In this document: in pieces, positions 36,164 to 44,829 of the stretch | How the letters are laid out: every line of letters begins with the position of its first letter | How positions within the stretch are numbered: position 1 is the stretch's first letter | Assembly: GCF_001678475.1 (NCBI RefSeq) | Contig: NZ_JTJR01000018.1 | Location: forward strand, 1-46,796 | Direction of reading: 5' to 3' | Source of the DNA: Gallibacterium genomosp. 3 | GTDB lineage: Bacteria; Pseudomonadota; Gammaproteobacteria; Enterobacterales; Pasteurellaceae | Length of the DNA: 46,796 nucleotides | The notes under the pieces: generated by a model | Seen by the model: the letters and a program-made list of their open reading frames with translations, nothing else | Databases searched by the model: none | What the model was told of the DNA's origin: nothing | Translations under genes and position numbers: made by a program

Positions 36164-37008
36164 ATGCTTAATAATACAATGATTCAACATATTCAACATC
36201 ATCGAATTTGGAAATTTTTCCAATTATCAAATTTGGATAAAAAATCCATTATGGATAAAATAATTTTAAATTTCAATAAATATCAATTTTATACTTTTAT
36301 TAACAATTATCACGGTTATTTATCACAAAATATTTATACTGAAAATTTAATTTTTAGTACCATATTTCAAGAGTTAAATCACAAAGATTTTGATTCTTGT
36401 TATTCTGTAGACTTAAAAAGTGTGATTGTAACTTCAAATAGTTTTATTCAGCGTCCAAATATCATAAAAACCTAGTGAAGTCATCAATGATTTTAAAGAA
36501 CCTGATTTGGAAAATGGCTTTATTAGAATAGCAAGATTTGAAAGTCAAATTTTGCTAGATGATTATAGAAAGGGTAATAAACAATTTATTGTGTTTGAGG
36601 GGGGGGGTATTACCAGATAAAGAGAAAATAAACCCTCTATTTGACTGGGTTAGTTTACCATCACAGCATATTTGGAATGATAATTTTAAATATGGCTACC
36701 CTATTATTCAGGTTTTATCTATTCAAATGAATAGTATTAATTTTCCATATATTTTATGGATAGATGGCGATCTATTAAAATATCTTAAACTTGTTTTAGA
36801 TGATTGTAAAAATGGATTACAGGCATTGGATTGTAATGGAGAAATTATTATTAAATTTAGATGTTGGAGGGAAAACCTTATTGATAATGGCAATGATGGT
36901 AATATACCAGCTCTTGAAGGTCGCGACTTGATGATAAGAAAAGATTATTATGATAAATTAAAAGTATTTATTCCAAGTATTGTTTTTTATAGTTATATAC
37001 AAGCATAA
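36164..37008 (+). pseudogene. Partner gene of the nuclease-STAND protein, split by two frame breaks
   Basis: An ATG at 36164 begins 1 nt after the large gene's stop, with GAGGAA 7 nt upstream. The frame is open for 103 codons to a TAG at 36473. Continuous protein-like sequence resumes if one A is dropped from the A5 run 36466-36470 (then reading IIKPSEVINDF). It resumes again if one G is dropped from the nine-G run 36599-36607 (VFEGGVLPDKEKINPLF), ending at 37008. The corrected product would be about 280 residues, soluble, with no signal peptide; I do not recognise a family. Both breaks are +1 and lie in homopolymers, so phase variation, decay or sequencing error all remain possible. Composition matches the upstream gene, so they entered together. 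Confidence 0.7.
36599..36607 (+). repeat. Homopolymer G9 tract in the partner gene
   Basis: Nine G in one of the most A/T-rich stretches of the window. With eight G the upstream frame (VFEGG) joins the downstream frame (VLPDKEK). With the nine present, translation from upstream stops at a TAA a few codons later. Confidence 0.9.
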
Positions 37009-37027
37009 AGGTAATAAAATATTAAAA

Positions 37028-37062
37028 ACATCATCATCCATCTTCTGTGATGTGTAATTTTT
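37028..37062 (+). terminator. Possible terminator at the end of the defence cassette
   Basis: A six-base stem (37028-37033 with 37048-37053) with a large loop, followed after GTAA by six T. It lies 20 nt after the partner gene's stop. Weak. Confidence 0.3.
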
Positions 37063-37129
37063 TGGATATTGTAATAAGGAAAGAGGAGGTTCAGGCTAGT
37101 CGAACGCACTGCTTACTCACAAAAGTATT

Positions 37130-37826
37130 TATTTTTACTACAAGCTGTGGAATTTTCTAAAATTTTTACAATCGCAAAATCTCCCAAGAATCCCACCACT
37201 CTTTTACCCTTCCCCTTTCAACAAACGGCCAAAATCGCTTTCAAAATCTTGTTCTTGAATAACACGATATTTTTCAAACTCACTTTAAACAACAATATCC
37301 TGATATCTAGCTTGAATTAATTAGTGATAATCGCTTCGTTGACATCGTGGCAGAAAGATTTGATGCCGGCGTTCGTTTTGGCAATATGCTGTCTGAAGAA
37401 ATGATTGCAATAAAAATTAGTGAAGAAAATAAAATGGCATTGGTTGGTTCACCTGATTATTTTCATCAACATGGCTTCCTTAAAACCATTCAAGATTTAC
37501 ATCAACATCAATGTTTAGGTTATCGCCTCAGTAAAACGGGTGGATTATTTGAATGGGAGTTTAATGATAAAGGGATAACAACAAAAATCACTCCTCAAGG
37601 ACAATGGATTTTTAATGATGATCTTCCGACTAAATTAGCCGCTAAATTAGGTTTAGGCTTAGCATACTTATCCGAAGAACTCGTTAATACAGAAATTGCC
37701 AATGGCAAGTTAATTCGTATCTTCACTGAACAAAGTTATGTTTTCCCAAGTTTTTATCTCTATTATCCTCATCGCAATGTTTCGTCTGCTTTACGTGCTG
37801 TAATCGATTGTTTAAAACTCAATTAA
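37130..37826 (+). pseudogene. Remnant of a LysR-family regulator
   Basis: The effector-binding half of a LysR-type regulator is clear from about 37224 on: QYPDI, LELISDNRFVDIVAERFDAGVRFG, then MALVGSPDYFHQHG, FEWEF and PTKLAAKLGLGLAYLSEELV to the stop at 37826. In-frame stops lie at 37260 (TAA) and 37308 (TAG). The N-terminal helix-turn-helix is missing or scrambled; only a possible trace (LLQAVEFSK) remains near 37138. A GTG at 37347 opens a 159-codon frame but lies inside the conserved domain and has no ribosome binding site, so it is not a true start. The gene looks truncated by insertion of the defence cassette on its left. The left boundary is approximate. Confidence 0.8.
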
Positions 37827-37877
37827 ACGCTCTGGGCCAAAAATTGGCATTATCAAAGATCTATACTATTATCATCA

Positions 37878-37913
37878 CAGGCTATTTACCCTGATGTTCT
37901 CGGTAAATGCCTG
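37878..37913 (+). other. Hairpin in the NlpE-like gene leader
   Basis: CAGGC (37878-37882) and ATTTACC (37884-37890) pair with GGTAAATGCCTG (37902-37913), giving 12 pairs with one bulged base. It lies about 30 nt before the start codon and has no T tail, so it could affect translation or mRNA stability rather than end transcription. Confidence 0.45.
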
Positions 37914-37943
37914 CATTATTCATCTAAAACAAAGGATATGCTT

Positions 37944-38333
37944 ATGAAAAAATATACTCTTAACGCTGTTGTTGCTTTAGCATCTATCGCAATTTTTGGT
38001 TGCCAAACTGTAACAACACCCCAAGCTAATCCTGTCGCAGGAAAATATTTAGGCACATTACCTTGTGCGGATTGTGACGGTATTAAAACAACACTTTTCC
38101 TTAACCCAGATAAAAGTTTTAATTTGAAAAGTGAATACTTAGGTAAGCCAGATGCGGTCTTTACTGAAAATGGAATTTATACCATAGAAAATCAGCTAAT
38201 TACGTTAAAAGCCTCTGCTGATGGGGAAAAACATTATTACAAAATCACGGATCAAGGATTAGCCGTAAGCGATCAACAAGGTCATATCAATACTGACGAA
38301 AATAGCAAAGACTATCTGCTAAAAAAACAATAA
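37944..38333 (+). CDS. NlpE-like copper-response lipoprotein
   Basis: A 129-residue lipoprotein. The signal peptide ends in the lipobox IFGC, making Cys20 the lipidated residue. The mature part contains the NlpE N-terminal domain features AGKYLGTLPCADCDGIKTTLFL, with the CxxC pair, and the YLGKPDAVFTENGIYTI segment. E. coli NlpE signals surface contact and copper or lipoprotein stress to Cpx; this short form lacks the C-terminal domain, as is common in Pasteurellaceae. The ATG at 37944 is preferred to that at 37938 because AAGGA is then at normal spacing. It is convergent with the nap operon across a strong terminator. Confidence 0.85.
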   Translation: MKKYTLNAVVALASIAIFGCQTVTTPQANPVAGKYLGTLPCADCDGIKTTLFLNPDKSFNLKSEYLGKPDAVFTENGIYTIENQLITLKASADGEKHYYKITDQGLAVSDQQGHINTDENSKDYLLKKQ

Positions 38334-38347
38334 CCGATTAAAAACAA

Positions 38348-38378
38348 AAAGCGGTGTAGATTTTCTCTACACCGCTTT
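38348..38378. terminator. Bidirectional terminator
   Basis: A perfect 13-bp stem (38348-38360 with 38366-38378) with a 5-nt loop, A-run upstream and T-run downstream. It lies between the convergent NlpE-like gene and the end of the nap operon. Confidence 0.9.
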
Positions 38379-38394
38379 ATTCTTACTTCAACAA

Positions 38395-39033
38395 TTATTC
38401 TGCTTTTTCAGGTTTCACATTACTAAATGTAGGTGGAAGACCTTTCATATCAGGAAGTTGGTGTGCAATACCCTTATGACAATCGATACAAGTTTTGTTT
38501 TCTTTGATTGCCAATTCGTGCATTTTCGCAGCCACTGTTTTTTGTTGTGAGAAATCCATACGTTCAAAATTATGACAGTTACGACACTCTTGTGAGTTGT
38601 TCGCTTTCATACGTTCCCATTCACGTTCTGCCATATGTAAACGACGCGCATTAAATTTCTCTAATGTATCGGTGTAACCCATATAGTAAGCATACACTTC
38701 TCGAGCCGCTTTAATCTTACGTACCATTTTTGGAATAAACTCATGTGGCACGTGACAATCTGGACAGCTTGCGCTTACTCCGCTACGGTTTTGATAGTGT
38801 GCAGTATGCAAATACTCCGGATAAACATCATTCGTATGGCAGCTTGCACAGAATTCTTCGGTATTGGTTTGTTCTAAACCATAATTAAAGCCTACCCAAG
38901 AAACAATTCCCGCAATAAATGCCACCACAATTAATGTGCCAACTGCAATTTTACTTGGGCTTCTGAACCAAGTCCAAAAACGCTTAATTAAGCCAAATAA
39001 ACCAGATTTTTTTGTTTTCTCTGTGGTCATCAT
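38395..39033 (-). CDS. napC: Tetrahaem cytochrome c NapC
   Basis: NapC carries electrons from membrane quinol to the periplasmic NapAB complex. The 212-residue product has one N-terminal membrane anchor (about residues 29-51) and a periplasmic domain with four CxxCH haem motifs: CASCH, CPDCH, CRNCH and CIDCH. Length and motif number are typical of NapC/NirT. Two adjacent ATG codons (39033 and 39030) follow AGGAG; either is possible. It is the last gene of the nap operon, 12 nt after napB. Confidence 0.96.
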   Translation of the reverse strand: MMTTEKTKKSGLFGLIKRFWTWFRSPSKIAVGTLIVVAFIAGIVSWVGFNYGLEQTNTEEFCASCHTNDVYPEYLHTAHYQNRSGVSASCPDCHVPHEFIPKMVRKIKAAREVYAYYMGYTDTLEKFNARRLHMAEREWERMKANNSQECRNCHNFERMDFSQQKTVAAKMHELAIKENKTCIDCHKGIAHQLPDMKGLPPTFSNVKPEKAE

Positions 39034-39045
39034 ATCTCTCCTTTA

Positions 39046-39519
39046 TTATTGACCATAACCCGGTAATGGTTTGAATTCATTTGGTACAATTGCTTTCGCA
39101 TTAGTTTGCGGTACATGGCATTGTAAACAGAAGTAACGGCGTGGTGACGCATTCGCACTAATCTTACCATCACGATCCATAAAGTGGGTTGGGCTAATAC
39201 GTGTTGCCCCTGTTACACGAGAATTTTCCGCACTATGACAATTCAAGCATTGGTTTACATTTTTAGTGACTTGCATACCTGCAACGCTATGTGGAACCAA
39301 CGGCGGTTGATTAACATAGTTTAATGCTTGTTGTCCGCTTTCTTTTGGTACGTTATAAGCATTTGGTGCAACATTTTCCGCAGCATGCTCTAATTTTACC
39401 CCTTCTTTTGCTAATCCATCATTATTTGGATTAGCTTCACCTGCTGCCATCACAGACGTCGCCATCATACTTGCAAAAAGTACAGCGGCCATTTTCCATA
39501 CAGTTTTATTTGTTACCAT
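39046..39519 (-). CDS. napB: Dihaem cytochrome c subunit NapB
   Basis: The small electron-transfer subunit of periplasmic nitrate reductase. The 157-residue precursor has a signal peptide ending near VMAAGE and two CxxCH haem motifs (CLNCH, CLQCH). The ATG at 39519 is chosen because GGGGAG lies 8 nt upstream; a GTG at 39528 would touch that ribosome binding site. It follows napH by 5 nt and passes electrons from NapC to NapA. Confidence 0.95.
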   Translation of the reverse strand: MVTNKTVWKMAAVLFASMMATSVMAAGEANPNNDGLAKEGVKLEHAAENVAPNAYNVPKESGQQALNYVNQPPLVPHSVAGMQVTKNVNQCLNCHSAENSRVTGATRISPTHFMDRDGKISANASPRRYFCLQCHVPQTNAKAIVPNEFKPLPGYGQ

Positions 39520-39524
39520 CTTTC

Positions 39525-40388
39525 TCACTCCCCAGAATGATCGAATCTTGTTGAAAATTTAAATACTTTTTCAGCACAGACATCAACACAACGTCCACAG
39601 CTGATACAATCTTTTGAAAGTACGAGCAGGCTCTCTTCTTTTTTACCATGTAATGGTGCACGCAATACTTGCGCTTCTGGACAAACGTTATAGCAATCCA
39701 TACAGTTATCACAACGTGCACGATCAATAACTTTTATCCGAAAAATACCTTTCGCACCAATCACACCATGTGTTGCACCGATTGGACAAAGATGCCCACA
39801 CCAGCCATGCTCGACAATAAACAGATCAAATAAGAAAATCGCTAAGATTAACCAAAGTCCCGCGCAAAACCCAAAGATCAATTCACGACCTAAGGTAGCA
39901 ACAGGATTAATCCATTCCCATAATAATGTCCCACTAGCCGCACTACCAATTAAAATCAAGGCTAATAACCAATAGCGTAATGAACGTGGAATTTTTGCTG
40001 TTTGACGTAAACCTAATTTACGACGCAACCACGAAGCACTATCCGTAACCACATTTAACGGACAACACCAGCCACAAAAGACTTTACTGCCCACTAACGC
40101 ATAGAATGCAATAATAATGCCTGCACCTAATAACGTGGTGAAGCTTAGTAAATGCCCAGTAACTAAACTTTCCGCAGTAATTAATGGATCACTTAACGGT
40201 ACCGTATCTAATAACAAGCTACCGCTATAATTACCTTTTAAAATCCATACGCCGAAAAGTGGCCCTGAGAGAAACATCGCTAACACCGCAAGTTGTGATA
40301 AACGCCGCCAAAATAAAAAGCGATTCGCATACCACCAACCGAGTTTTTCTCTAGCTTCTCGACCAGCTGCTTTTGGTGCGTTTGCCAT
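39525..40388 (-). CDS. napH: Ferredoxin-type quinol dehydrogenase membrane subunit NapH
   Basis: A 287-residue inner-membrane protein with four main hydrophobic segments, two CxxxCP-type motifs exposed to the cytoplasm (CGWCCPLN, CGHLCP) and two [4Fe-4S] clusters at the C-terminus (CDNCMDCYNVCPE, CISCGRCVDVCAE). With NapG it forms a second quinol-oxidising route to NapAB. Its ATG overlaps the napG stop by one base (TAATG), implying coupled translation. Complete. Confidence 0.95.
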   Translation of the reverse strand: MANAPKAAGREAREKLGWWYANRFLFWRRLSQLAVLAMFLSGPLFGVWILKGNYSGSLLLDTVPLSDPLITAESLVTGHLLSFTTLLGAGIIIAFYALVGSKVFCGWCCPLNVVTDSASWLRRKLGLRQTAKIPRSLRYWLLALILIGSAASGTLLWEWINPVATLGRELIFGFCAGLWLILAIFLFDLFIVEHGWCGHLCPIGATHGVIGAKGIFRIKVIDRARCDNCMDCYNVCPEAQVLRAPLHGKKEESLLVLSKDCISCGRCVDVCAEKVFKFSTRFDHSGE

Positions 40389-41182
40389 TATTTCACCTCC
40401 GGCATACGAACAGGCAAGCTAATGGTTTCTTCTGAAAGCAACGATTTGCCCGCTTTCTCTTTTTCCTGCCAGCCAAAACGGTAATGTTCACCTAACATTC
40501 CTTTCGCGAGAGAAAGCGGTAATACTTTGATCGCAGCTTCTTCTAAAACACAAGCCTCTTCACATTTACCACACCCAGTACAAGCCTCAGAATGTACAGT
40601 TGGAATCATCAATGCGTGTTTTCCTGTGCGTTCATTATGTTGATTTTCCAAAGTAATGGCTTTATCAATTAATGGACAAACACGATAACAAACATCGCAA
40701 CGTAAACCTTGCCAGTTCAAACAGGTTTCATGATCCAATAACACAGCTAGCCCCATTCTCGCTTTATTAATATCTTCTGCATTTGCATCCAACGCACCAC
40801 TTGGGCACGCTTTAGCACATGGAATATCTTCACACATTTCACACGGTTTTTTACGTGCGACAAAATAAGGTGTTCCCGCTTGCAGCGGTGATACCCACGA
40901 AGCAAGATATAACATATCGTAAGGGCAAGCCTGTACACACTGACCACAACGAATACACGCATCAGCAAACGCCTGTTCATGTTCCAACGCAAACGGTGGA
41001 CGCAACGCAACACCATCACGTGCCAGACTTTGCTTCTGTGGTAAACTCAACAAAATCCCCAATCCAGCTAAACCGCCGGCGGTACGTGTTGCATCTTTTA
41101 AGAAACGACGACGCTCAGGGGTAAACCCTGTTTCACGTGTTGTATTTTCGTTTCGTATCTCACGTTTCATGCTGTTATTCAT
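40388..41182 (-). CDS. napG: Ferredoxin-type protein NapG
   Basis: A 264-residue periplasmic iron-sulfur protein with a twin-arginine signal ([15 protein letters not shown], about residues 24-38) and four [4Fe-4S] cluster motifs, beginning [12 protein letters not shown], then [23 protein letters not shown] and [11 protein letters not shown]. It receives electrons from NapH. The first ATG (41182) is used; one four codons later is equally possible and neither has a strong ribosome binding site. It is about 30 residues longer than E. coli NapG, mostly through the N-terminal leader and the C-terminal tail. Confidence 0.95.
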   Translation of the reverse strand: MNNSMKREIRNENTTRETGFTPERRRFLKDATRTAGGLAGLGILLSLPQKQSLARDGVALRPPFALEHEQAFADACIRCGQCVQACPYDMLYLASWVSPLQAGTPYFVARKKPCEMCEDIPCAKACPSGALDANAEDINKARMGLAVLLDHETCLNWQGLRCDVCYRVCPLIDKAITLENQHNERTGKHALMIPTVHSEACTGCGKCEEACVLEEAAIKVLPLSLAKGMLGEHYRFGWQEKEKAGKSLLSEETISLPVRMPEVK

Positions 41183-41249
41183 TATGTATTGGTGACTTAT
41201 GGGAATCTGCGCTTCAACCTAGTGGAAAAAGCGCAGTGATACCTATTGA

Positions 41250-43727
41250 TTAAATCTTAGTAACCTTAACGGCACATTTCTTAAAGTCTGTTTCTTTAGA
41301 AATTGGATCCGTTGCATCCAGTGTTAACATATTTGCTAACTGTCCTGCATCGAAGAAAGTGGTAAATACCAAACCTCTTGGTGGTTTGTTACGGCCACGT
41401 GTATCGATCACAGTTTCCATTTGCCCACGACGAGATACGATCAAGGCTTTATCACCATGACGTAAACCACGATCTTTCGCATCTAATGGGTGCATCCACA
41501 ATACATTGTTCGGGAATGAACGGTGTAATTCTGGAACACGACGCGTCATACTACCTGTATGCCAATGTTCAAGAACACGACCAGTTGATAACCATAAATC
41601 ATATTCTTGATCTGGTGCTTCTGCAGGTGGCTCATATGGCGCAGCTAAAATCACTGCACGTTTTGTCGGTTGACCATAGAAGCTAATATCTTCTCCCGCT
41701 TTCACATACGGGTCATAACCTTCACGGTAACGCCATAAAGTTTCTTTACCATCAACTACTGGCCAACGTAAACCACGTGCTTTATGGTACATATCGAAGT
41801 CTGCTAAATCGTGACCATGACCACGACCAAAGGTTGCATACTCTTCAAATAAACCTTTATGGATGTAATAACCAAAGTGTTCTGATTCATCATTTGGATG
41901 ATCACCAATATCACTTAATGGATATTTATTGACTTGACCATTGGTGAACAACACTTCATATAATGTTTTGCCTTTATATTCAGGGTTTTTATCTAGAATA
42001 TCTGCCGGCCATACTTCATCTGTCTTGAAGTATTTAGAAAATTCAACTAATTGCCATAAGTCAGATTTCGCTTCACCCGGCGCTTTCACCATTTGGTGCC
42101 AGAATTGGGTACGGCGTTCTGCGTTACCATATGCCCCTTCTTTTTCAACCCACATCGCAGTTGGTAACATTAAGTCAGCAGATACCGCACTTAATGTTGG
42201 GTATGGATCAGAAACAATGATGAAGTTTTCAGGATCACGCCAGCCCGGTAAACGTTCTTGATTGATGTTTGGACCTGCTTGCATATTGTTGTTACACATT
42301 ACCCACAACACATTGAGCTTACGATCTTTCAATGCACGGTCTTGTGCAATGGCGTGTAAACCAATCTTGTCTGAAATAATCCCTGCTGGAATTTTCCAGA
42401 TTTTCTCTGCGGTTTCACGGTGTTTTGGATTAGTAACCACTAAATCTGCTGGTAAACGGTGAGCGAAAGTACCTACTTCACGCGCTGTACCACACGCAGA
42501 TGGCTGACCTGTTAATGAGAATGGACCACAACCCGGTTGTGAGATTTTACCCGTAAGTAAGTGAACGTTATACATTAATTGGTTCACCCATACACCACGG
42601 GTATGTTGGTTAAAGCCCATTGTCCAGAAGGAAACTACTTTTTTGTTTGGATCAGCGTAAATTTTCGCTAATTCTTCAAGTAAGTTTTTATCAACGCCAC
42701 TGATTTCATGCGCTTTATCTAAAGTATATTCCGCAACAAGGGCTTTATACTCTTCAAAAGTACAATCAGTCATCTTACCGCTACCTGCATTTTTCGCTGC
42801 TTTTTCAAGCTCATGAGTAGGGCGTAAACCATAACCAATATCAGTATCCGCTTTCTTGAATACAGTGTGCTTATTCACAAAATCTTGGTTAACGGCATTA
42901 TTTTGAATAATGTAGTTAGCAATATAGTTCAAAATTGCTAAATCTGATTGTGGTTTGAAAATTAAACCATAGTCTGCTAATTCAAAACTACGGTGTTCAA
43001 AAGTAGAAAGCACTACAATTTTGCAGTCTGGATGAGATAAACGGCGATCAGAAATACGTGACCATAAAATTGGGTGCATTTCTGCCATATTAGAGCCCCA
43101 AAGTACCATCACATCTGCGTGTTCGATATCGTTATAGCAACCCATAGGTTCATCAATACCGAAAGTACGTGCAAACGCAACTGCTGCTGATGCCATACAG
43201 TGACGTGCATTCGGGTCAACGTTATTAGAGCGGAAGCCAGCTTTGAATAATTTATTCACTGCATAACCTTCCCAAATGGTTGATTGACCAGAAGTAAAGC
43301 AACCCACCGCATTTTTACCATTTTTCGCCATAGCTGCTTTAAATTTTTCTGCCATCGTGCTGAATGCAATTTCCCAGCTTACTGGTTGGAAATCACCGTT
43401 TTTGTCGTATTTACCGTCTTTCATACGCAACATTGGCTGCGTTAAACGGTCTTTCCCGTACATAATTTTTGGTAAGAAATACCCTTTAATACAATTCAAT
43501 CCACGGTTTACTTCTGCATCTGGGTCACCTTGTGAAGCAACAACGCGGCCATCTTGTGTACCGACTAATACGCCACAACCAGTACCACAGAAACGGCAAA
43601 CGCCTTTTTCCCATCTAATTGAAGCATCAGCCGCTTCAACATTTTTGATTGGAATTGTCATTCCAATCGCAGCAGCCGCTGCAGTTGCAGCATTAGCTTT
43701 CATAAAATCGCGACGACTTAAATTCAT
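41250..43727 (-). CDS. napA: Periplasmic nitrate reductase catalytic subunit NapA
   Basis: The molybdenum enzyme reducing nitrate to nitrite. The 825-residue precursor has a twin-arginine signal (SRRDFMK at residues 4-10). The [4Fe-4S] ligands are Cys44, Cys47, Cys51 and Cys79, and the molybdenum-coordinating cysteine is Cys177 in NARHCMASA. Domains binding the two MGD pterins follow, ending in the C-terminal barrel. The ATG at 43727 is chosen over 43733 because GGGGAG is 6 nt upstream of it. The substrate for electrons is NapB; maturation needs NapD. The 67-nt gap to napG is the largest inside the operon. Confidence 0.97.
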   Translation of the reverse strand: MNLSRRDFMKANAATAAAAAIGMTIPIKNVEAADASIRWEKGVCRFCGTGCGVLVGTQDGRVVASQGDPDAEVNRGLNCIKGYFLPKIMYGKDRLTQPMLRMKDGKYDKNGDFQPVSWEIAFSTMAEKFKAAMAKNGKNAVGCFTSGQSTIWEGYAVNKLFKAGFRSNNVDPNARHCMASAAVAFARTFGIDEPMGCYNDIEHADVMVLWGSNMAEMHPILWSRISDRRLSHPDCKIVVLSTFEHRSFELADYGLIFKPQSDLAILNYIANYIIQNNAVNQDFVNKHTVFKKADTDIGYGLRPTHELEKAAKNAGSGKMTDCTFEEYKALVAEYTLDKAHEISGVDKNLLEELAKIYADPNKKVVSFWTMGFNQHTRGVWVNQLMYNVHLLTGKISQPGCGPFSLTGQPSACGTAREVGTFAHRLPADLVVTNPKHRETAEKIWKIPAGIISDKIGLHAIAQDRALKDRKLNVLWVMCNNNMQAGPNINQERLPGWRDPENFIIVSDPYPTLSAVSADLMLPTAMWVEKEGAYGNAERRTQFWHQMVKAPGEAKSDLWQLVEFSKYFKTDEVWPADILDKNPEYKGKTLYEVLFTNGQVNKYPLSDIGDHPNDESEHFGYYIHKGLFEEYATFGRGHGHDLADFDMYHKARGLRWPVVDGKETLWRYREGYDPYVKAGEDISFYGQPTKRAVILAAPYEPPAEAPDQEYDLWLSTGRVLEHWHTGSMTRRVPELHRSFPNNVLWMHPLDAKDRGLRHGDKALIVSRRGQMETVIDTRGRNKPPRGLVFTTFFDAGQLANMLTLDATDPISKETDFKKCAVKVTKI

Positions 43728-43749
43728 CTTCATCTCCCCACAATAAATA

Positions 43750-44028
43750 TCAGTCTGCTAAGTCTTGTTGGTGATACACTAATGAAACGTTAATAACGCC
43801 ATCAATATTGCGTGCATTTTCCATATTTTCTAATAAAATCCGTTGATTATGAGACTGCATAACCACAACCAACTTCCCTAACACTGGGTCAGAACCATGT
43901 ATCTCCGTATGTGGTACTTCCAGTAACTTTTCTGAAATTTGCGTTAATTTATCTGGTCGTCCTTGTACCACTACACCGCAAACATGCCATTCTTCGGCAT
44001 TTTCCATCGTAATTTGATCTGTCATCAT
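43750..44028 (-). CDS. napD: NapA chaperone NapD
   Basis: A small cytoplasmic chaperone that binds the twin-arginine signal of NapA and delays export until the cofactor is in place. The 92-residue product has the ferredoxin-like fold pattern of the family: [15 protein letters not shown] at the start, [17 protein letters not shown] and [11 protein letters not shown] at the end. It starts at 44028, overlapping the napF stop by 4 nt (ATGA); a second ATG follows directly. Longer frames upstream overlap napF and are spurious. Confidence 0.92.
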   Translation of the reverse strand: MMTDQITMENAEEWHVCGVVVQGRPDKLTQISEKLLEVPHTEIHGSDPVLGKLVVVMQSHNQRILLENMENARNIDGVINVSLVYHQQDLAD

Positions 44029-44534
44029 GCTGTTTGAGTGATTAACATTGAAATTGCTTGTACTGGGCAAGAGGAAACACAAGCACCACAACCATTACAA
44101 GCTTCTAAATCTAATTGCGGTTGGGCAACTTGTCCAAATTTCGGTTTAAACGAAATCGCTCGCCATTCACAGCTATCCTGACAACTCCGACATTCAACCT
44201 GTCGTTGGGTTAAACAGCCGTCATTAATTGCAATTTTATGCTGCCATGCTTCTGTTATAATTGGTCTAAATATCAGTTGTTGGCAAATTTCAGCACATTT
44301 TCCACAAAAACTACATTCTGCTTGTGCGAAATTAATTTCAGGATAACCACGTTCACCTTTGACTAATACTTGCGTTTCGCAATGTTGAATACAATCGCCA
44401 CATTGCGTACATTTTTCCCAGAAATCTTCCGCATTGGCCCAAGGCGGCAAAATCACCTTAGATATATCGACAGAAGCTGCTTCGCGCAACTTACCAGTGA
44501 GGAATTTTCGACGGGATAAATCAAGATTTTGCAT
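44025..44534 (-). CDS. napF: Ferredoxin-type protein NapF
   Basis: A 169-residue cytoplasmic iron-sulfur protein thought to help load the NapA cluster or pass electrons for its maturation. Four cysteine clusters are visible: CTQCGDCIQHC, CSFCGKCAEIC, CRSCQDSC and CNGCGACVSSC. The SRRKFLTGK start resembles a twin-arginine motif, as in other NapF proteins, although the protein stays cytosolic. It is the first gene of the operon; the promoter region shared with narQ lies upstream. Confidence 0.94.
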   Translation of the reverse strand: MQNLDLSRRKFLTGKLREAASVDISKVILPPWANAEDFWEKCTQCGDCIQHCETQVLVKGERGYPEINFAQAECSFCGKCAEICQQLIFRPIITEAWQHKIAINDGCLTQRQVECRSCQDSCEWRAISFKPKFGQVAQPQLDLEACNGCGACVSSCPVQAISMLITQTA

Positions 44535-44576
44535 GATTCACGCAAATATTTTTTATAGGTTACTAATTCGCCAGTT

Positions 44577-44582
44577 ATTCTA
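44577..44582 (-). promoter_or_regulatory. Candidate -10 of the nap operon promoter
   Basis: TAGAAT on the minus strand, about 40 nt before the napF start. With a start site near 44570, the NarP-like palindrome would be centred near -42 and the FNR-like site near -81, both on a productive face of the helix. No independent -35 is seen, as expected for an activated promoter. Confidence 0.45.
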
Positions 44583-44604
44583 AAGCAACTTCAAGCTAAG
44601 TCTG

Positions 44605-44620
44605 TACCCGTTATTAGGTA
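44605..44620. promoter_or_regulatory. NarP-type 7-2-7 binding site
   Basis: TACCCGT, two bases, TTAGGTA: an inverted pair of heptamers differing from the NarL/NarP consensus at one base in each half. It lies 71 nt upstream of napF. Nitrate- or nitrite-activated NarP binds such sites at napF in E. coli and Haemophilus. Confidence 0.6.
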
Positions 44621-44644
44621 TATTCTTTCTTAATTTTCATTTCC

Positions 44645-44658
44645 TTGAGATAAATCAA
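44645..44658. promoter_or_regulatory. FNR binding site
   Basis: TTGAG-ATAA-ATCAA, one mismatch to the TTGAT-N4-ATCAA consensus, in the 295-nt region between divergent napF and narQ. It would give anaerobic activation of nap and possibly influence narQ. Confidence 0.65.
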
Positions 44659-44713
44659 ACTAGAATGAGTAAGCTTTTCTTGCAAGTAAGAAGAAATTGT
44701 GTTTTAGGTAGTG

Positions 44714-44745
44714 TTTAAATTTCGCCCTTTAGAGCGAAATTTAAA
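44714..44745. other. Inverted repeat between napF and narQ
   Basis: A perfect 12-bp inverted repeat (44714-44725 with 44734-44745) with an 8-nt loop, 85 nt before the narQ start. There is no T run on either strand, so it is not a standard terminator. It could be a regulator site or leader hairpin of narQ. Confidence 0.45.
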
Positions 44746-44829
44746 GAAAAAACAATACTACTTTCTCCCTACTAAAATTCCCATTAAAGTAATACCCTAA
44801 ACCAACTTAACCACCAATGTGAGGAAAAC

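Noticed and set aside
36464-36475. Programmed +1 ribosomal frameshift at the A5 run
   Set aside because: The required shift is +1, and the site has no recognisable shifty codon, stop-codon context or stimulatory structure of known +1 sites. A homopolymer indel is simpler.
36559-37008. Independent 149-codon gene starting at ATG 36559
   Set aside because: No ribosome binding site. Its first codons overlap protein-like sequence in another frame (LLDDYRKGNKQFIVFEGG), so it is better read as the 3' part of the split partner gene after the G tract.
37347-37826. Intact 159-residue regulator gene
   Set aside because: It begins at a GTG inside a conserved LysR effector-domain segment. The same frame upstream continues the domain across two stop codons, so it is a pseudogene fragment.
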